A DNA stretch of 64,000 bases from Eutypella sp. D-1 (Eukaryota; Ascomycota; Sordariomycetes; Xylariales; Diatrypaceae). The DNA lies in NCBI GenBank assembly GCA_023313575.1, contig JAJTTP010000001.1:1116001-1180000 (forward strand), given 5' to 3'. The notes under the pieces are model-generated. The model was not told the origin of the DNA. It was given only the letters and a program-made list of their open reading frames with translations, and did no database searches. The translations under genes and the position numbers were made by a program. Shown piece after piece: positions 45,809 through 59,112 of this stretch. Numbering within the stretch: the first letter of the stretch is position 1; every line of letters starts with the position of its first letter.

Positions 45809-48800
45809 GGGAGTCCGCACTTTCACACGAGTATGTCAGGATGGCTGGGTTAGGGATTGGAAGGAATAATCCCTTGGTTCATGATAAGGATGGGAACAAG
45901 GTTTACGTGATTTACGATATGAATGTGGGTGGAAAAGCATGCATGAACCTATGGCCTATGATGACACGGCTCTGTACATAATGAACATAAAACATAATTT
46001 ACCTGACTCTGTACTGGCACTTCGTGACTAGTCTAATGCATCCAACTCAAAGAGGCATCTAATCGGGTCCGCGGCATCGAGACTGTGGGAGTTTCTTTAA
46101 ACTTAAGACATCTCATGATCCTCCTAGGATGTATCCGTCGTTGGAAATCTTGTGCACTTGCGGAAAGACTCGGGCGTGTCTGTTGTGTCCGAATGCATGC
46201 AGTCTTGGCAACGCACCTTGCATAGATCCTCGGTCTCACCTCTTGGCCTGCGGCTGAGACCTGAAAGAGGCTGGGAGGGGTCCCTGTCTCGTCACCTGGT
46301 TGCCTAGGCAATTATTTTTCAACCCTCAGCAGCGACAGCGGAACTCGAGCGCAGAGAGGCGCGCGCGAACCCTGACCATATTCAGCGGACAATTCGGACG
46401 CAGGTCACGCATACCAAGCCATGATGTCACGCAGTAGTGAGATGCCAGCCACCCCGAAAGCCCCAAAGGCCGAGAGAAACAATGTGACCATTATGACACC
46501 TCCACGCCCTAACCAAAGTCAGAACCACAATGCCGATCTTTCTGCTGACGTTAACTTTGTCATGATCGCTGCTATCTCGATATTTCGCCCGTTGCCCCGT
46601 AACTTGTAAGCATTCGGATCATGTGGAGGCACACCGGTGCCGAGGGGTTAGAAGGCTGACAGGTTGACAGGCAACCAACCTGTCGCACCTTGTTGACCTT
46701 TCTGGGTCGCACAACAATAACGGCGGGATGCTGATATGCTATTTGTTTCCTACAGCCTCCTCACGTCATACCCCACGCATAAACACGGGGTAATATGTTC
46801 CACGGTCTTTGCGATCATGATTGGTCATCTATTGAACGATGCCCTCGAACCCCTTTCCATCTCCACTTTTGGTAACCAACCCCCCTTTTAAGCTTCTAAC
46901 TACCGTACGACGAGCATGTGGCAGGGCACTGGATAAGAAACCTGGATACACTCTCCTTCCAAATGTGTCTGATAATACGAGCTTATACATGCTTGGCTAT
47001 TCCATCGTACGGGGGCGTCATGGATAGATTCCTGATACCTCCTTCTACTGCAGTACATTTCAGCACACAGTATTCACCGCGCCGTCGAAGGTCAAATAGC
47101 TCGAGTTGCGGCAGAAGTTACAACAAGTCCGTAGATAGTTGAAAGGGACAGGTTGTACGTATCGAGCGATGTCTTTCTCCGCCTCTGACCGGACCTGGTG
47201 CGTAATTTGGACGCTTTCACTACCGAAGCTATCGTATCGGATGATATTGTATAGTGACTAGTCAATGTGCTTTATATATGCGGTATCGGAATTGTTACAC
47301 AACATTAAAACGTTTTGTTGGATAGCGGAAGCTTTAAATCATTTATTATGGCCTTTATGGGCGGGAACCCGTGTGCATGATCTTGGTCCCTTGTGTACTT
47401 CGCCAATATAAGGGCCGCTATCGTGGTAGGAGTCTAAAGCACCGAAACAGGCGGCAGGGAGAAACAGCTGAAATCCATCAGCTCAAGAGCATGGGCCTGT
47501 CTTATACGAGTAATCTTCGCTTCACGAGTCGCAGCTTCTGACTACACCGGCAAGCGTCCGCCCTGCTCGAGTAAGGAGATTGTGAAGATGCTTATGCTTG
47601 GCAACTAGTGAACGTCGACTCTCAACTGTCCAACAACAGCACGCAAATCATTTTAGGACTTGGTAGCGTGACTCACCCGTGATCACAGTGTCTGGAGATC
47701 TCAAAAATCCGATGAACATAAGATCGACAAAGCAATGCCTGCCAAAAAAAAAAGGCATGGGATACCACGTATTGTACTATATAGGCTGAAATAATTATTG
47801 GGAGCTTTCCCAGGAACGACAAGCCAAGGCGGGTTGACCGTGATGAAGCCCTGAGACTTAGTAGTCCCGCATCCCCGGTCGTGTCCTTTGACTGTCTCGA
47901 TCCCGAACATTAGACTGTCCACTGGGTGAGGCGTTGGCGTCTCGTGGGGAGTCCACCATGACACGTCTATAGATATATTTAGGAGGCGCCATCACCCATT
48001 TCTACCCCCAGAGGAAACCCCTTCACGAAGAGATGGACTATAAGCGCAAGCAGATATCCAGACTGAAAATAGTCCTAGGATGACAAGATCAATAGTAAGT
48101 GGTGACACCACGTACGGAAACCGCATTGCCTCCAGTCCCCCCTCCCCCCCCGCCGGGCAAAAAAAACCCCTAACCCTGGCCTCTGGATTGGTGGCATACG
48201 CGGATGGGATCAGTAGCAACAAAGCGCACTACATGGAAAGACTTCGACATGCCGGAAAGACAGAATGACCGACGATGATAGCATCTCAGCACCGTGCTAG
48301 TACGCCTACCGCGACACGGCGGACGCGGGCGCGGCGACGCCGGAGCTTCAGCACCTCGGGAGGACGTGCTACTTCCTACACGGCGGCACTTTACGACGCA
48401 AACGGGTGGGCTCTGCTGGACGGCGAGCCGGGGGGTGTCGTCTCTCTTGGAGATGATGGGGTAGGAGTGCAGTCGTCTGTTCCGTATCGGAATCTCGGAG
48501 ACCGGAGACCGGAGATGCACTCCTCGACAGACCGTGGGTTGGGCGCCTCCTTGGGGGCCAGGATGACGACCGTCCATGGCACGAATACCCGCACTCGCTC
48601 CCTCGCTCATCCCCCCCCCTGCTACCAGACACAACGAGGCGAGGCACAACCCCGATTGCCTCGGTGTCGCGTGCTCGGACGTCCGTGTCCGGGCCCTCGG
48701 CCACCACAAATCATGAGAGGACGCCCGACTGGTGGGAGGAGTTCCCGCATGGAGGATCCGGATGGTCTTGCGGTGCTGGAGTCCACGCAATTGGGACCAT

Positions 48801-50957
48801 CGACGGGACACCGCTTATACTTGGCATTGGGTGTTCCATTTTCAGAGGTTTGAAAGGAAGAAGGGGAACCCGGTGGCAGACGGACTATTAAATCACTACC
48901 GTTCGGGCTTTCCCGTTAAGTGTGGGCGGTCCGGTGTCGGAAGTCTCGGGCGTCCGAGTCTGCCGGAGCCCGGGAAGCTGAGGTGGGAGTCCCGACATAA
49001 ATGAATCAACTTACCTATGCAATGCAATGTAATACCCAGGCCAGACCAGGCTGTGTATAGTGACGTCGCGTTACGCTGCTCTGCTAAGCCACGGGCAAGT
49101 TCATTGTACTAGCTAGTAGTTTTACACGACTGCCACAGGACGATCCTGGCGGCGTCGCGCGCTGCGGGTTTGGGGACTTAGGTCGATCTTACCGTTATCT
49201 CCGCATTCCGTTGTGCCCGTGAAGGGTATCTGGATTTCCCGAGAGGGTTCTCCGAAGTTGATTGTTGTTTTAAGGATTCCCGCACATCACATATCTGTGA
49301 TACATATCACATGTGACCCCGCTTGTAACCTGGGCACTCTTTCCTACATATTAGAAGCGAGATAAAGTCCCTATAAAAGCGCCAGCTATATAGAAAGAAT
49401 GTATAAGAATGTAAGTGAAATTAGGCGTACCAATAAGTGCAGGGCACGGAACATACAATAACGTTGTTAGTACAATGTGTAAGTCTTGTGTGGTTGTTGG
49501 AAATCACATGTATTCAAACAGGTCAGTCAATAACTACATACCTGTAAACATGTGGGAAGTACCTGAACAGAACCTGGAATCGGATATGGGCGGAGTGGAT
49601 GAGTGCCCGGCAGCCCGGCAGCGTGGATACCCACTTGCGCAGGGTCAACCTTATGTACACTACCACACGCTAGCCTAAGGTACAGCAGCAGTCTGAAGGT
49701 ACAGTACTTCTCCTGCTTGGGCATAAAACTGACAGCGATAAGGCAGTCTGACGGTTGCTTAAGTGCAATACCTATATGATAGCCACCTGGGCAAAGTATG
49801 CACCAATGAATACCGATCTAGGTACTTGGTTATGTATAGCTTACTTATAACTACCTAGATGGATAGGATTTAGGGATTGATCTTAAAATTAAATCCCTCC
49901 GTCTCGGGTCTCCCGGGAGAGCTAATTAAGGGGTGAAGAAGAAAAAAACAGTCGCGAGTCAATAACTCAAAGTTAAAAAGAAAAATAGAAAAAAAAATTG
50001 GGAGTTTAAAAATTGGGAATAAAAAACAAGACGGACATAAAGAGTTGTAAAGTATCCCGAATCGGGTCCCTCATAGTCGCTCATCTCCCGAAATTTACGA
50101 CCTGGACTTAGAACCTACCCACCGAAGTACCAGGGACCCACGTTTACCCCAAAACTCACCAGGATTATTAAGGCGCATTTGGGTAGGTAGTTTACAGGTA
50201 CCTACTCATCAACTTGCTGGATTTGCTGGTTCTCAGTGGATTTTGAATTTGCTGAGCAGCCGCAGCAAGCTGTGTGGGGGGGAGGGGGGCGGCCTCCCAA
50301 CATCACTAAGAAAAGCAAGCTACGGGGCGTTTCCACCAACTCACTCCACTATTGCATACCCGAATAACTTGCTTGCTTACCAAGTAGACTAGGTAGTAGT
50401 ACGTACATACGTATGTACCTAAGTAAGTAGTAGTAGATAACACTTCCAGGGCGGGCTGCTTCAAGGTTCATACCTGGACTCCACCATCCACCAAATCACA
50501 ACCATTGAAGTGTCCCATGGTTTATTTTAATATTTTTTTGTTCCTCTGCTGTGTGACGTATTCACTTTAATGAGTGCATGTGCTCTTGACAAGTTGTGGT
50601 AAAGAGTTTTTTTGCCAAAAACAGAAGAGATAAGTCAAAAGAGAAAAGAAGAGAAAAGAAAAAAGCCCACATCCGCAGCACCTACGAGCTCGACCACGAC
50701 GACCCACGACGACGACCATAACGACGACGACCGTAGTCACGATAAGGGAAAAGAAAAAAGTAGTAAAAGAAAGAGAAAAGGGGAAACGAAAAAACACTTA
50801 GCACATAGCCCTGCCAAGTATACAAAGAACACCGATATCGATCGTCATCGTCATTGCTTACAGGAAAGACCTGACGAACGTCAAAATCCCTTCTTAACCC
50901 CCTCCTCCTCTTCTTGCGCCGGACAGATAGACGGATAAAACGTCAGTAACTCACACC
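45809..50957. other. 5.1-kb intergenic region, largely gene-free
   Basis: No supported gene. A GC-rich island at about 48270-48850 contains a 35-codon stretch with coding-like third positions (YAYRDTADAGAATPELQHLG) in a broken frame; see findings. The region 49860-50110 is A-rich. From 50600 to 50957 the sequence is A/C-rich with GACGACGAC repeats, probably the promoter and leader of the CDP-DAG synthase gene. Confidence 0.5.
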
Positions 50958-52551
50958 ATGACAAAACCGCGTCGTGGTGTACGGTTCCCCAGCCGAAATG
51001 GACATGCGACACTGGAAGGCAGGAGGTCCAGCATGAGCGAGGTTAGCGAGGATGGTACGGGATCGCCCGTCAAGATGAGGAGCGCATCACAACTGGAAAA
51101 TATACAAGAAGTACGTTCGTCGATATTCATTTGTTATCGTCTACCTAGATGCCATCATGATCACCCATCCAATTGCGCCTTGGGAGCTGAGAGCTAACAT
51201 GACATTGTCTGTCTGTCTCTTTTCTTGAACAATAGAAAGGCCATGTCCCTCCCCAGTCGGAATATGAAAAGAAGAAGGCCAACTTCTTAGTCCGTACCTT
51301 CTGGACCTTCGTCATGATCGGCGGCTTCTTCGGTGCCCTTTTCTCCGGGCATATCTACATCATTGCCTGTATCACCGCAGTCCAGGTCGTCTGCTTTAAG
51401 GAGGTCATCGCCATCGCCAGTGTCCCGAGCAAAGCTCGCGATCTTAAGGCTATCAAGAGCCTCAACTGGTACTGGCTGGCCAGTACCATGTACTTCCTCT
51501 ACGGCGAGAGCGTCATCTATTACTTCAAGCATATCGTCCTCGTCGACCGCGTGCTCTCCCCGCTCGCCACCCACCACCGCTTCATCAGCTTCGTACTCTA
51601 CGTCATCGGTTTCGTCTTCTTCGTCGCTAACCTCAAGGCCGGCCACCTGAAGTTCCAGTTCACCAACTTCGCCTGGACCCATATGGCCCTCTACCTCATC
51701 GTCGTCCAGGCCCACTTCACCATGAACAACGTCTTCGAGGGCATGATCTGGTTCTTCCTGCCCGCCTCCCTCGTCATCACCAACGACATCTTCGCCTACA
51801 TCTGCGGCATCACCTTCGGCCGCACCCAGCTCATCAAGCTGTCCCCCAAGAAGACCGTCGAGGGCTTCATCGGCGCCTGGGTCTGCACCCTCATCTGGGC
51901 CTTCCTGCTGACCCACGTCCTCACGCGCTACAAGTACTTCATCTGCCCCGTCAACGACCTGGGCGCCAACGTCTTCACGGGGCTCGAGTGCGACCCGAAC
52001 CCCGTCTTCATCCCCCACACCTACACCATCAGCCTCGCCGACCTGAGCGGCGGCTTCCTACCGGTCCGCGACGTGCGCTTCACCACGGAGCCCGTGCAGT
52101 TCCACGCCATGGTGCTGGCGACGTTCGCGTCGCTGATCGCGCCGTTCGGCGGCTTCTTCGCCTCCGGGCTCAAGCGCACCTTCAAGATCAAGGACTTCGG
52201 CGACTCCATCCCCGGCCACGGCGGCATGACCGACCGCATGGACTGCCAGTTCATCATGGGCTTCTTCGCCTACATCTACTACCACAGCTTCATCGCCCAG
52301 AACAAGGTCGCCCTCGGCGACGTCCTCGGCCTCGCCATCCGCGGCCTCTCCGTCGACGAGCAGGTCGAGCTCGTCTCCCGCATGGTCCGCTTCCTGGAGA
52401 ACCAGGGCGCCTGGGGTCCCGAGGTAAGCCCCCCATCCCCTCCCCCCGTTCCTCTGTTTATCCCCTTTCCTTCTCTAGGCACTATGAATGAACTAACCCT
52501 CGCTCTCTTCAGGTCTCCACTTGCTTCGACAAGGCCCTAGCCCGCCGGTAA
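50958..52551 (+). CDS. Phosphatidate cytidylyltransferase (CDP-diacylglycerol synthase)
   Basis: Exons 50958-51110, 51236-52423 and 52513-52551 (introns 125 and 89 bp, all phase 0) encode 459 residues, the usual length for yeast Cds1. It makes CDP-diacylglycerol from phosphatidic acid and CTP, the branch point to PI, PS and cardiolipin, in the endoplasmic reticulum membrane. Seen: a basic Ser-rich cytosolic N-terminus, about eight hydrophobic segments starting near FWTFVMIGGFFGALF, the TNDIFAYICG block (about 233-242), and the family signature from SGLKRTFKIKDFGDSIPG to HGGMTDRMD (about 361-387). The short last exon adds VSTCFDKALARR. Tail to tail with the MOCOS gene. Confidence 0.96.
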
Positions 52552-53464
52552 ACATACAACATGAGGGCTACGGTTATTTTCCATTGTATTTCTTAATAAA
52601 CTTTTTCATTACAGGAATGGTCAAGGGAGGGGATATGGGGGATTTTTTTTCCATTACGAAAGGGGTGATGGGCACGATGTGGGGGTGGGGAAGGGGGGGG
52701 CTAACGGGTGGGGTATCATACAAAAGCCCCGGTAGCATTATAACAAAAAAGGGGGGGTAGGGGAGAAGAAGCCCTGGCGGACACGAAAACCGTAGGGCGA
52801 CTTTTTTGTTCGACTGTTTTCTTTCCTCCTTTTTTCACGTTAATAGAAAAAGTATCGTGCGATGATGTGGGAGGGAGGAAGAGGTATCGTCCCATAACAT
52901 AAAGAGGAATTATCGTCGGGTTTCTTTTCAAAAAAGAAAGAAAAGCTCAAGGTGGCTGGGCCCGGACGGGCGCGGAGATGACGGAGTTCCCCTGGTCTTC
53001 CATCATCTTTTTATCTATGTATGTATCCAGTTCATACCACGATTAACGAAATAAAAATATCACCTTAAACCCAGCGTCCCACCTACATAGATTGTGGACT
53101 CGGGTTTCGGACCCTGGCTGGCTACGTGACTTTGCAAATTTGTTAAATTGACCTCGTAAGCGACAGAGAGTGCAGGGAGGAAGTAACTACAACGTATATA
53201 TATATATACAGTGGTTTTAGGGGCAAGGTGTAGGAGGGCCACGGCCGGGGCGCCGTCCGCGTTTGTCACGGCATTATAACATTCAACCGCAAAACCCCCC
53301 TTCAACTATGAACTATTATGTCTATATTTGGAGGCTATGATGATGATCTTGAAATTGATTTACAAATGATAAGATAATAAATTATCTTTTACTTCGCTAC
53401 ACTAAAATGACCGCCGGTAAATTTCTCTCGTATAGTGCAATGCTACATAAGACCTTCTAGTTTT
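52552..53464. other. Intergenic between convergent genes
   Basis: 0.9 kb between the 3' ends of the CDP-DAG synthase and MOCOS genes. G-rich tracts at 52680-52760, a short (TA)n run at about 53195-53208. No gene seen. Confidence 0.6.
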
Positions 53465-56111
53465 CTATCGGATTGGGGGGTCTATCAAGACCGCGTCCCC
53501 GACGCTGACGGTGGGGTGCTGCTGGGCGGCCTGCCTCGACCCGCCGGCGAGGCACATGTGGGTGCCGAAGAAGACCTTGCCGTCGAACCGGCGCGTCCGG
53601 GCCAGCGTGACGAAGGGCTCGTCGCTCTTGGCCGCCGTCTGCTGATCGATGCACACCATGTGGCACCGGCGGCAGGCGCCGAGCATCCTGAAGTCGTGGC
53701 GTCCGCCGACGCGGATACGGGACCAGTGGTCCTCGGAATACGGGGCCAAAGCCGAGGCCCCCGCCACTGACGACGACAACGACGACAACGACGGTGGAGA
53801 GACGAAGCCGATGACGATGTTGGCGCGGAACACCTCCGCGGAGACGGGCGTGCCGCCGCGCCGTCGTATTTCGGCGTTCAGCTTCGCGAGGCTCGCCAGG
53901 CTGATCCCTAGCACGGGGCTCTCGTTCGACAACAGGATGCGCTGGCGCAGGGCGGACTCGGAGTCCGAGTCCGGCGGCGTCACCACGCCGCCCCGGTCCT
54001 CCTCCTCTCCCGCCATTCCGGGCCCGCGCCTCCTACCGCTTGCGCCTCCGCTTCCACCGCCCACGCTTACGACGTTTTGGTGCCGTTGCAGGTGCGCCTT
54101 CGCGTGCCGCATGCTCTTGCCCAGCCCGCCGGCAGGGAAGCGGGCCAAAGCGCAGGACACGCCGAGGATGGCTGAGAAGAAGTCGTTCACGTGTTCGGCC
54201 GTGTACACCTGCGCGGAGATCTCCTCGCCGCAGACCCTGGACGACATGTGTCTCGAGGAGCCGGCGGTCGCGGAGGACTCTCGAAAGACGACCGGGTCCG
54301 CCGATAACGGGATTGTGATTTCGCTTCCGCCTCCGACCCCCTTCGCTGGGGTGTCGCCGGCGTACGAGATCCGCAAGAGCCCGCTGGCGAAGTCGAGGGA
54401 CGGCCTGATTAGCGCCATGCGCGTGTAGCGCTTCTGGCTCAGTGCATGGCCCGTGCCCCGGTGCACCAGACACCATTCCCTGTCCCAGGCGAGACCTTCC
54501 GCTCTCACCTCCCATGGAGTTTCTTTCGGGACCCGGTACCCACCACAGCTTTTGATGGGATACACCATGAGACTGTCCACGTAGAGACCAGGTATTGGTT
54601 CATCTTGCGAGGGAGACGTAGGTGGTGGGATGGGCTCTGGAGGGGATTCGGTTCTGTAGAACTCGTCGACGAACGCGATAAACTTATGCACGTCCGCGAT
54701 GGTGCTCATGGCTCCTAGGCTGGCCCTGACGACGCCCGTCGGCTTCCCGCCAACGATGTCCGCCTCGCTGCCGCAGCGGAAGCCGGCGGAAAAGTTCTGC
54801 TTCATCTCCCACGGCTGCAGCCCGAGCGCGTCCGCGATGCCGCCCGGGTTGCACACCCCGCCGGTGCGGACATGGAAGCGCTTCAGGCAGGCGAGCTTCT
54901 GGAATTCAGTCAAGCTCACCCAAGCCCCCATGTGGTTCCGTAAGTTAAACGCAATAACTGGGCCGCTCGCCTCCACGCCGCCATCAATCTCGGCTGGTGG
55001 TGGAGAGTATATGGTACAAACGCTTTCATCATTATAATGACGCAGGGCTGACAGCCCAGCGTATAATTCCCGTGCTAAGAAGGATGTATGCGACGCTATT
55101 TCCCGCATGGAGCCAAATAAATCGCGATGGAGATCCAAGGCGATGTCTAAAGCAATGATATTGTGAATAGGCGGAGTCCCGTCTTCCAGGGCCTCGTGTA
55201 AAGACTGCGATTTGGAGACATGCCACTGCTCTTTCAGGCACACTACCATGTCAACCGTACCCCCGCCAAAATAACGTCGGTGCCGAAACACGGGAAAGGC
55301 CTGGCGCCTGACGATCAGGCCGCCCAGATCCGGAAAGCCGAATATCTTATAGAAACTTAGCACTGTAAAATCCGGCGCGGCATCCGGATCGCTTAGGTCA
55401 AGAGGAGAGGTCGAGACGTAGGCGGCCGCGTCAAGCAAGGTATACACCTGGCCGTTGCGGCGGACTTTGGCGGCCCAGTCCAGAGGAAACCGCCGACCGT
55501 CCATATTTGACTGTGCAGGATAGGCGAAGAGGGTTGGTCCGAACTGATGATCGTGCTCTACCAGAGGATCACCACCGTCGATCCAGTTACCAACCGCACG
55601 ATCATCTAAACAATGACTATTTGCGGCCTCCTGACGAACACCTATGATGCTGGTGTGGCTAGCCTGGTGATAGAGAAAGTTAAACCCCCCCGGCGTACCC
55701 CTGAACGCGTCGGCGATAAGCTTGATGCCGGCCGTCGCGTTAGCGACGAACACCAGGTCGAACTCGGAAGGGTCCGCGTTGAAGAACTGCAGTACCCGCA
55801 GCCGGACATCGTCGATCCGGGACGTGGCAGCCTGGGAAGACTCCGAGGCGGAGTGTGGATTTCCTAGTAAATTCGCCTTCATCTCGGCGGCGAACCGGTC
55901 CATGAGGGACGCGGCGTAGGGTGTCATCCCGGCATGGTCGAGGTATACGGAGTCTGCCGGAGTCTTAGATATAGGGGTCGTTTTGGTGGGTTGACACAGG
56001 GAACGCACCTTTCAACTGGGGATATTCACGATCTCGTAGTGCCTCGATACGGCTGTTATAATCCCAGCTTTTCCCCTCCATTTCGCCTCCGAAAGTTCCG
56101 CCCGGCGTCAT
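53465..56111 (-). CDS. Molybdenum cofactor sulfurase (MOCOS / HxB type)
   Basis: Exons 56111-56009 and 55953-53465 (55-bp intron, GTGCGT...CAG) give 863 residues. The enzyme uses pyridoxal phosphate to take sulfur from cysteine and puts it on the molybdenum cofactor of xanthine dehydrogenase and aldehyde oxidase-type enzymes. Seen: YLDHAGMTPYAASL, the PLP lysine in VLSFYKIFGFPDLGGLIVR (about Lys237), RTGGVCNPGGIAD with the conserved cysteine, and a C-terminal MOSC domain starting near VYPIKSCGGYRV and containing RCHMVCIDQQT. I chose the upstream exon because MEGKSW...REYPQLKD leads into SVYLDHAG as in homologues, while the longer single frame has no ATG there. A Ser/Gly-rich insert with GGGSGGASGRRRG lies inside the C-terminal half. 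Confidence 0.93.
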
Positions 56112-57120
56112 CGTATCTCACGTGCGCAGGGACCGATGCCAGACACGTCACACGGCGACGGTGAAAGAAAATTATCTGGTAAACTCAAGAAATATAAATA
56201 TGCAACAAAGTCCTCACTACCCGTGATTTAAACCGCTTGGCGCTTGATATCCCTAGCCTCGGAGACCACGTCGTGAAGCGGAAAGGGAGGAACGTCATAT
56301 TAAGTCAGATAAGGGAGGGGTGGGCATCTTCATGTAAGTGGACGTGGACGTAAGTGCCCAGGCGATAAGTGTACGATATATTCAAGATTTAGCAGCTGAC
56401 AACTGGGAAAAGCAAACTGCAAGTATTATTAATGTCATACTGTGCTCATGTTCTTTGTCATATTCTTTGGAGTTGTACGAATAAGGATAATTCAAATCGC
56501 CGGTTCATAAACTTTGGTAGGGTGGCGGGCTGTGGAAGTATGTAGACGACCCCGACCCCCCTTATCAGCTACGTACCTCCGGACCTCTTCAAGATCATTG
56601 CGTTTGGCACTTGGTCGGAGCTGTCAGCGGAGAATCGGCCGAAGAGTGGAGTCTCACATGCACAAACTTGACAAACCTGCCAAGCGCGCGTGCAGCCAAT
56701 GGGAATATACGGTATTGTATATAGTGTCACACTGTAAAGACAATACCGACCGCTTGTTTCGCGCACGGACAGGCTAATTCAAAATAAAGCGGGGCCAAGG
56801 CATTGAAGCAAGACGCGAATAGTCGCGTTCCTCTTTACGCGATACCGCGTACCTGGTACTACTGTACCCGCCCTGCTGCCCCTATGTGCTCAGGTATTTA
56901 TTTCATTAACGGTTTGTACCCTCAATGCTCTTAGTGATACATCTTGAACAAACCGTAACAAAAAAATTGCAGATTCTACAATTCTTTATTCTCGATATTC
57001 TCGATAATAACTCCTCTACCCGTCAACACATTCTATACTAATTGTTTAATTTGTGCATTATACAAGTGCATTGAACTTACCTAGGTTGTGTTTTGCATCC
57101 TGCTACGAAGCACCGGAAAG
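56112..57120. other. Intergenic between MOCOS and CDC6
   Basis: 1 kb shared upstream region of two divergent genes. Near 56813-56850 it holds four ACGCG/CGCGT cores, described separately. The last 200 bp before CDC6 are AT-rich. No gene seen. Confidence 0.6.
56813..56850. promoter_or_regulatory. Cluster of four ACGCG cores (MCB-like) upstream of CDC6
   Basis: ACGCG at 56813-56817 and 56837-56841, and the reverse complement CGCGT at 56824-56828 and 56846-56850: four cores within 38 bp, about 270-310 bp before the CDC6 ATG. MluI cell-cycle boxes (core ACGCG) bind MBF and drive G1/S transcription in yeasts, where cdc18/CDC6 is a classic target. Function here is inferred. Confidence 0.5.
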
Positions 57121-59044
57121 ATGTCTCGTGCTACGACGACTCTGGGAAAGAGGACTCGGAGTTCCAAGGAGATAGGTAAGAACGACGGACATTTTTCATC
57201 GTAGTATATTAAGAGGGAGGAACAACCACTGACATCTGAATTTTATAGAGCTAGTTGAATTACCTGCGAAGAGAACGAGACGCCAGACCCGTAGCTCCTC
57301 CCTACTTAACGACGAGAACGTAGACCCTGAGGAAGCTGTTGCCGAAGACGAAGAGAAGCCCATCAAGGAGAAGAAAGTTGAAGAGAAAAAGATCGAGGAG
57401 TCGCTACCAAGACCATCACCCCGTTCTAAACATACCAACCCTGCGCCATTGACGCCCAGCACACCTCGATTTAGGGATGCTCTTGTCAAGGTTCCCGTTA
57501 CTCCACGACATCGGCTTTTCTCACCGGCCAGGATTTCAAAGCGCACCCCCCAGACACCCCTGACGCCAACTGCAGTCCAGACTGTCTACCACCATGCACG
57601 ACAGCTCTTCGCCAGGAGTGCCGACCCAGGCCAATTGATCGGACGTGATGGAGAGCGCCAACAGCTGAAGACCTTCCTACAGCGCTGCTCCAAGTCTACC
57701 CCGAGCGGCTGCATGTATGTTAGTGGACCGCCGGGTACGGGCAAGAGTGCTATGGTGAACGAGGTTACCCAGGAGCTCGTTGAATCATCGACAACCACCT
57801 CGATCAAGAAGGCATATATCAATTGCATGAGCATCAAGTCTTCCAAGGACTTATACGCGACGCTACTAGATCAGATCAGCGACGCGTCGGAATTGGCCGA
57901 GGACGATGATGCCGCCGCGATGCTGCAAAAGCTCATCATGCCCCGCAAATCCTCAGCGGAGGTCTACTTGGTCGTCCTGGACGAGATCGACCACATTCTC
58001 ACACTCGACCTGGAGAGCCTCTACCGGTTGTTTGAGTGGTCCCTACACAAGTCCTCGCGATTAGTCTTAGTCGGAATTGCCAACGCGTTGGACTTGACGG
58101 ATCGTTTCCTGCCACGGCTCAAGTCTCGGAATCTCAAGCCTGAGCTACTTCCCTTCCTACCCTATTCGGCAGCGCAGATTAAGGAGATCATCACGAAGCG
58201 CCTGAAGAGTCTCGTTCCGGAGGGGAGCCCGGTCCCATTCATCCACCCGGCGGCCATCGAGCTTTGCTCGCGGAAGGTGTCGAGCCAGACGGGCGACCTG
58301 CGCCGAGCGTTCGAGATCTGCCGGAGGGCCATCGACCTCGTCGAGACGGAGACGAAGCAGAAGCACGAGACCGAGGCCAGGGAGAAGATGCTCCTCGCGA
58401 CACCCTCGCGGAAGCCGCTGGGGGAGAACCGCAACCTATCCTCACCGTCGCGGGGCTCGTCGGAGAAGAGCGTGCCGGCTATGGTCATGGAGTCGCTAAA
58501 GAGCCTGACCGTAGAAACCGCGCCCCGCGTCTCCATCGGCCATCTCAACAAGGTCACGGCGGCAGCGTTCAGCAACGGCACGAGCCAGCGGCTCAAGACG
58601 CTCAACCTGCAGCAGAAAGCCGCGCTGTGCTCCCTGATCGCGCTCGAGCGGCGGAACAGGACGTCGCGATCGGCATCGCTCCTGGCCACGCCGTCGAAGT
58701 CGCAGAGCGCCGCCCCGAGCGTCAAAGCGCTGTACGACACATACAACGTCCTGTGCACCCGGGACTCGGTGCTCCACCCGCTCTCCAGCTCCGAGTTCCG
58801 TGAGGTCGTGGACAGCCTCGAGACGCTGTCCCTCGTGTCGGCCGTGGACGGCAAGACGGGCTCCCTGGCCCTGCTCCAGACCCCCAGCAAGCGGGGGAAG
58901 CGCAGCGCGTTCGCTGCGGGCGCCGGGCCCGCCGATGAAAGGAAGGTCGCCAGCTGTGTCGGGGAGAAGGAACTGGAACAGGCGATCGAGGGACTCGGCG
59001 CGGATATTCTGCGCAGCATCCTCAGTGGCGAGGCCCTGGATTAG
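57121..59044 (+). CDS. DNA replication licensing factor CDC6/Cdc18
   Basis: Exons 57121-57175 and 57249-59044 (73-bp intron, GTAAGA...TAG) encode 616 residues. CDC6 is the AAA+ ATPase that joins ORC at origins and loads the MCM helicase in G1. Seen: an N-terminal basic region (GKRTRSSKE, AKRTRRQTR) with many Cdk-type sites (PSPRSK, STPRFR, VTPRHR, FSPAR, KRTPQTPLTP at about 72-123), Walker A GPPGTGKS at 178-185, Walker B VVLDEID at 260-266, sensor 1 Asn297 in GIANALDLTDR, sensor 2 GDLRRAFEICRRA, and a C-terminal winged-helix domain. A Ser/Arg-rich spacer (LLATPSRKPLGENRNLSSPS) separates the lid from the winged helix. Orc1 is unlikely because there is no BAH domain. Confidence 0.95.
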
Positions 59045-59081
59045 GGTGTTTTGTTTTACCTGTGTTCGAGGATATTTTCAT

Positions 59082-59112
59082 CATCGCATCGCATCGCATC
59101 GCATTGCATCGC
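59082..59112 (+). repeat. CATCG pentanucleotide repeat
   Basis: About six CATCG units, one carrying a C-to-T change (CATTG), 40 bp after the CDC6 stop; probably in its 3' UTR. Confidence 0.85.

Noticed and set aside
51287..52018. Acidic minus-strand open frame over CDP-DAG synthase
   Set aside because: Antisense shadow; Glu/Asp/Val richness is what the reverse of this hydrophobic coding sequence produces.
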